Assembly (NCBI RefSeq): GCF_000003605.2
Contig: NW_003146294.1
Coordinates: 97,543 to 136,367 of the forward strand
Source of the DNA: Saccoglossus kowalevskii
Lineage: Eukaryota > Hemichordata > Enteropneusta > Harrimaniidae
DNA: 38,825 nucleotides
Reading direction: 5' to 3'
The notes under the pieces: model-generated
What the model was told of the DNA's origin: nothing
What the model saw: the letters and a program-made list of their open reading frames with translations, nothing else
Databases searched by the model: none
In this document: piece after piece, positions 34,701 through 38,825 of the stretch
Position numbering within the stretch: position 1 is the stretch's first letter
Layout of the letters: the number at the start of each line of letters is the position of its first letter
Translations under genes and position numbers: made by a program

Positions 34701-35884
34701 TTAGAATGTGAATACATTTGACCTGTCACACCTTCATAACTCTATTACATTACGCTGAATACCACGTGTTTGCTTACAGGAATGGAAGTCGCATACTACG
34801 TGTTGATTGGTCTATTTGTTATCGTCATGGTTATGACTAGTATATATTTCTGTGGGGCAGTCAAGGTAGGTTGTGTTTTAATATTATTCGTAATAAATGT
34901 ACCACTGTCATGCTAGTATCATCATTGCCACACCCTCGTCCCGGCCCGGTAATGTGTTTTGAATACTGTGAGATAGTTCGAACTATCACCTAAATCTACT
35001 TTTTCCGTCTTCTAATGTCCCTTTATTTAGAAGTGCCATCTTCTGGCCATATGTATACTGTTGGGTAAAGAAAGTATCGTTTTACCAAATATATTTTATA
35101 CAATTTTATTAAACACATCGTTTCATTATTACGTCATATTATAGCTACTATCTATATAAATGTGTATTATACTGAATGTATTGTGTTTATGTAATCACAG
35201 GGGCATCCTGGTTTGTTGGTTGGTTGGATCGTAACTCTAGTAATATACATGGTATTAGAATTAGCCGCCACAGTGTATCTAACTTATATCTATCACAACT
35301 TTCTTGGTGTAAGTAGAACAGCTTCAATTATTTATTGTTTGTATGTATGCACTGTTTCTGTCACTTGTCAATTCATGTAGTCCTTGCTTGACTAAATGCT
35401 TCATCAAGTAAATCATGTACATAGTGTTCTGTTGCTGACTTCATTTTGAACCCCATTTTTATTTAGTTAGCGATTCAGAAACGTATCACGAAACATTTCT
35501 ATTTGTTAAAATCTACACAAGTCATGATTACGATTCGTATTGTTAGTTTGTGTCCACGATGTAAAAGCTAGTTTGTGGGAGTTCTCCAAATTGTTTTATT
35601 ATTTTGTAGATTTATTTTTCCACACACTGCAAATGCGAGGCAATTTAGTGTTGAAAACGTACATTTTTATACGCATACTGCTCGTGCTCTTATTTCTTGC
35701 TTACTTTTTTGTTTTCCAGGGGTTGGAGAATAATATTTTCGCCCTCTCGTTATTAATATGGTATATACTTCGGACATTACTTCATGTAAGTAAACAGTCA
35801 ACGATTATACGATCTGATCCGACCCACCCCGACCAGCGCGATTAAATTGAATACAATCCGATTAGTGCAATGTCGGTTAAGCAA

Positions 35885-35941
<57 letters not shown>

Positions 35942-37100
35942 TTCTTTTTATTTAGATCATGGCAATTTTTTGGTCAGAGCGCCCTCTAGTTTTGTGGAGA
36001 ATCATGTTCATTTGGAATGCTCTGATTGGATGGAAGTTCAAGCCTAGCAAGGTGTGATAGAATTGGCCTGTTATGTTCAGATTCAAATAAGCATGAACCA
36101 CTAATTTGACAGGGAAGTGATACTTATAATGCAGCAAGCTGTTCTAATTGCTGTTGTGGTAGAGTTTTTCTATTTTCCTGTCAAATGCATTTATTGGTCC
36201 ACTGAAAAATGAAAATAATGTTCCCTGTAACTTAGACTCTTATTGATCAAGGCATTTTAAAAATCATGGGTGTTAACTCCCCTCAAGTTATGACCCGTTG
36301 TCCCCTACAGAATAATGGTTGCATCTAATATTAAAATAAAGATGGCGGAGTATAGCGTTGATTCATCTCGTTCTACTCTGGATTACTTGGAGTCAATAAA
36401 GATCCTAGAAAGTTAGTATTTATATGCCTGTGTGTTTTTTTTTTCACTGTCTTTGACTTTCCCAGTATGTTTGTTGCTGTTGACAACAATTCAGTCCTCT
36501 GCCAGGCTTCAGTCAATGTTTTTCTTCACTACCTACCCAACTCCTCGTCGGGCACTATGTAGCTGGTGTGGTATATTTATCACAGACAGTAGGGCAATTG
36601 TCACATTTAGTGCTCCAAGAAAATATTCTCTGTCCATGTGTATTTATATAAATAAATGCAGTTTCTTTGGCTTGAATAACGATCACTGGCTTCGTACATA
36701 CAGGTATACTGGTTTACCTGTTTCTAGTTGAAATATAGCCAATCTTATTAACCAAGACAGTTGGACATTTGCCACATGTCACAACACTCATTTCCAAGTG
36801 CCATAGCTTGAAACAAGTAGTCAAATCTGATATTGGCTGGAGCTTTAGTTTATATGGACATGGTAAATGGCAAACTAGATGGTCAGAAAGTAATAAAAAT
36901 AATCACAGCTTTACTCCACCCACCCCACTATGAAGTAAAAGGCTGTTTATAAGGCCATGTATGATGGTTTCATTTTTCTTATGGAAAACAATTTTAATTA
37001 AAAACTTCTATGCTCCTGTACCCAACCGTGGGGGTTCATCACACTAAACAACAGGTGTCACTATTACTAAGATAAATGTACTTTTTTTTCATTAAAATTA

Positions 37101-37188
<88 letters not shown>

Positions 37189-37405
37189 TATCGATACAAT
37201 TAATATGCATAATTCTGATAACGCCGTAGCAGTTAACATGAATATATAAATTATATTCCACATACTTATATTTTATACGTTTTTGTTGTCTGTATAGATG
37301 CTCTATCTTATGAGTGCAGTTTCACAATACCAAGAAATTACAGAAAAACAGAAGAAAATACATCGGCACAGGATGCTGCAAGATTCCGAAGAACACGGAG
37401 TTTGA
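31748..37405 (+). CDS. Gene D: short, divergent LAPTM/Mtp-like four-helix membrane protein, 6 exons, 176 aa
   Basis: Exons: 31748-31819, 34040-34130, 34780-34865, 35201-35308, 35720-35785, 37298-37405. Phases 0,1,0,0,0, as in genes A-C; the exons sum to 531 nt and end in TGA. The N terminus MPLMYSCGCCSLKAGN keeps the MPL start of B and C and the cysteine cluster. TM1 about 17-44, TM2 about 57-80, TM3 about 88-115, TM4 about 124-149. E103 is in TM3 and R137 in TM4; SQYQEI (150-155) matches SQYQEL of gene A. The separate tail exon of A-C is absent: the protein stops about 20 residues after YQEI with a His/Lys/Arg-rich end. Exon lengths differ from A-C (exon 3 86, exon 4 108, exon 5 66 nt), so D is the most divergent copy. 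No CpG or promoter element could be assigned. Confidence 0.87.
31820..34039 (+). other. Gene D intron 1
   Basis: Phase-0 intron, donor GTAAGT, acceptor TTTCAG. A GC-richer patch at about 32950-33230 carries open frames in two + phases and one - phase (123, 64 and 71 codons); none has a domain I recognise. It may be an eroded mobile element. The C-run at about 33787-33797 is a simple repeat. Confidence 0.5.
34131..34779 (+). other. Gene D intron 2
   Basis: Phase-1 intron, donor GTGAGT, acceptor GCTTACAG. Exon 2's frame runs on to 34276 but that extension is intronic in this model. The minus ORF at 34487-34669 is unrecognised. Confidence 0.65.
35888..35938. repeat. (TA)n microsatellite
   Basis: About 25 uninterrupted TA dinucleotides in intron 5 of gene D. 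Confidence 0.98.
35939..37103. mobile_element. Possible non-autonomous element between two (TA)n tracts
   Basis: A 1165-bp segment lies between TA tracts. Its left end reads TATATATCAGTTCTTTTTA; the reverse complement of the right end reads TATATATCAGTAATTTTAA. Beyond the TA bases only TCAGT is shared, so inverted termini are weakly supported. Frames at 35957-36056 and 36432-36731 encode no recognisable transposase. A non-autonomous DNA element inserted in a TA repeat is one reading; two independent microsatellites is the other. Confidence 0.25.
37104..37185. repeat. (TA)n microsatellite
   Basis: About 40 TA dinucleotides, about 110 nt before the last exon of gene D. Confidence 0.98.
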
Positions 37406-38014
37406 AGGCGTGTCACCTGAGTCCTCAGTGAACACCAGGAATTATTGTATTTGGTTGAACATTTAAATACACGTTATATTACATTATATCTTTGTCGCAG
37501 GAAGTGTCATCGTTTTGTGATTTTTAAACTAACCAAATCGCGTCTTATTCTAAATGCCATTATAGTTGTCTATATGCAGCGTGTTTGAATACTACATATT
37601 TTACGCAGCACAGTTTCCAATGAGTCAGCAAATTTTTCAACTGCAAGTCCATACGATTCATAATTTGCTATGTGCGTCCATGTTGAAACATTACATATAA
37701 TTTTTTGTCAATTATATTGTAAATTCAATTTCTATAAAGTTTGATAGGAATAGTAGTTACTCCATGAGATAATGTCTAGTTTGTTGACTATAGTGTATCT
37801 CAATTCCCCACCATAAGTAGTATTTCAACTACTAAAAAACACGTCAAGTTTATTTATGCCTAATGTTCATTTTAATTTCGTGGGGCAAATCTCGTGTCAT
37901 ATATACTCACGTTTTATATCGTTTTAATAACAAAATATGTAAACTTTTAACAAGAAGATTATAGAAATATCACATTAATATATTTGCCATTTACGTGTGA
38001 TATTTTTGTACCGA

Positions 38015-38020
38015 AATAAA
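38015..38020 (+). terminator. Candidate polyadenylation signal, gene D
   Basis: AATAAA about 610 nt after the gene D stop codon. It is the first perfect hexamer I found downstream. Confidence 0.45.
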
Positions 38021-38825
38021 ATTTATTAAAATACAATGTTTATTACAATCGTTATTTTGAAACTTATTTCGTTTCCATTCATATTTATGAAGTATGAATA
38101 TTCCTCCCCTATACGTCTTTTTTCAAGTTTGGGATAATAATATGTTAGTGATAAGTTGCAAAGCCATCCGCTTGACAGAGTGGACTGAGTTTGCCTCTAC
38201 ACAATACTACATGACTGAAGTAGTATTACTGTTGCGAGTTCTGTTCCCATTAATAAGCATGCGAATTGGTGAATGGTTACAAGGACGCTCCTCGCCATGT
38301 GATAGCAGCAGGCCTTCAAAGACTAATATTCTCTCTGACTCTCTGATGACGCAAATAACCAAAACAGTCGGCACACACAGACTGCCACAAGCTAACAGTG
38401 TAGTTATGCTGCCGCTATTGCTTTTTGAAAGCAAGTTGAAAAACGTTATGCTGTTACGTAATATTAAGAGATCACTTGTTACAAAATAAAGCAGTTGTTA
38501 GAGCACCAATGTGTTGATTAGTAACCTTCTAAGTAAATTGGTATACACCTTTTTGGTGAGTGTGCAGATATATTCCCACTACTATAATTAAATGGTACTG
38601 TAATGCATACCAACTTAATCAACAAATATTTTGTTATGAAAATGTTTATGCTATTCTCTTAGTTGAAGTATTATCTGTTCACCTCCCGATTGCGGTTTAG
38701 TTTGGAGAAAAATATTATTGAACGTGCTACCTGTGATCGGCCTGACAAGGCTCGGCCATCTTTGCCAGCCGAGGCCCGTTTCTTCGGCACAGTTTTATAC
38801 ATTGTCATATTCTTTTCAGTCAACG
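38021..38825. other. Sequence downstream of gene D, with one unassigned ORF
   Basis: The + frame 38094-38489 (131 codons) and the minus frame 38207-38434 overlap. Neither shows a domain, helix pattern or splice site that I recognise, and the codon content does not look like that of genes A-D. The rest to the window end has no visible coding signal. Confidence 0.35.

Noticed and set aside
36343-36417. ATGGCGGAG... 24-codon frame with a strong start context
   Set aside because: Too short, stops at once and has no donor; no link to gene D by phase.
37039-37263. Minus-strand Tyr/Ile repeat frames
   Set aside because: They are translations of the (TA)n microsatellite.

Overview
The window looks like nuclear DNA of a multicellular animal, most likely an invertebrate. 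It is AT-rich, has no long uninterrupted genes, and its coding signal is in short exons of 60-110 nt bounded by GT-AG introns. The rest is intron, minisatellite and microsatellite. I cannot name the species. There is no sign of prokaryotic, organellar or viral organisation.

The main content is a head-to-tail cluster of four related genes, all on the + strand, each rebuilt by hand from splice sites: gene A (2705-7167), B (11051-16261 or on to 19650), C (22289-30425) and D (31748-37405). Each encodes a small four-helix membrane protein. Each first exon carries a cysteine cluster followed by a short basic/small-residue stretch (CCCCNVRTGS in A, CLCWDDLRSGA in B). This start and topology resemble the LAPTM/Mtp-type tetraspans (LAPTM4 begins with a similar CC..C..RTG motif) or DUF4728-like proteins; the family call is from memory. 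Intron phases are the same in all four (0,1,0,0,0, then 0 before the tail exon in A-C), and exons 3, 4 and 5 are 98, 93 and 60 nt in each of A, B and C. All reading frames close. The window is thus a local gene family made by tandem duplication, with D the most divergent copy.

Three things are shared by all four predicted proteins: an acidic residue at the 20th codon of exon 4 (helix 3), a basic residue in helix 4, and a YQx(L/I) tetrapeptide exactly 15 residues after that basic residue, at the cytoplasmic end of helix 4. The cytoplasmic tails differ completely, from about 20 residues in D to over 250 in the long form of B, which gains a coiled-coil-like exon at 19231-19650.

Layout: 1-1186 is a 70-bp satellite; 1187-2704 is upstream of A; gene A; 7408-8010 (about 18 bp), 9249-9464 (54 bp) and 10265-10412 (41-45 bp) are minisatellites between A and B; gene B with a 120-bp perfect palindrome in intron 4 and a 48/40-bp minisatellite at 16381-17885; spacer; gene C with a 50-bp satellite in intron 1, a TCTAG microsatellite in intron 4, and a 32-bp minisatellite plus an antisense LINE remnant in intron 6; gene D with a 1.2-kb segment between two (TA)n tracts in intron 5; then unannotated sequence to the end. 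Several arrays show higher-order periodicity.
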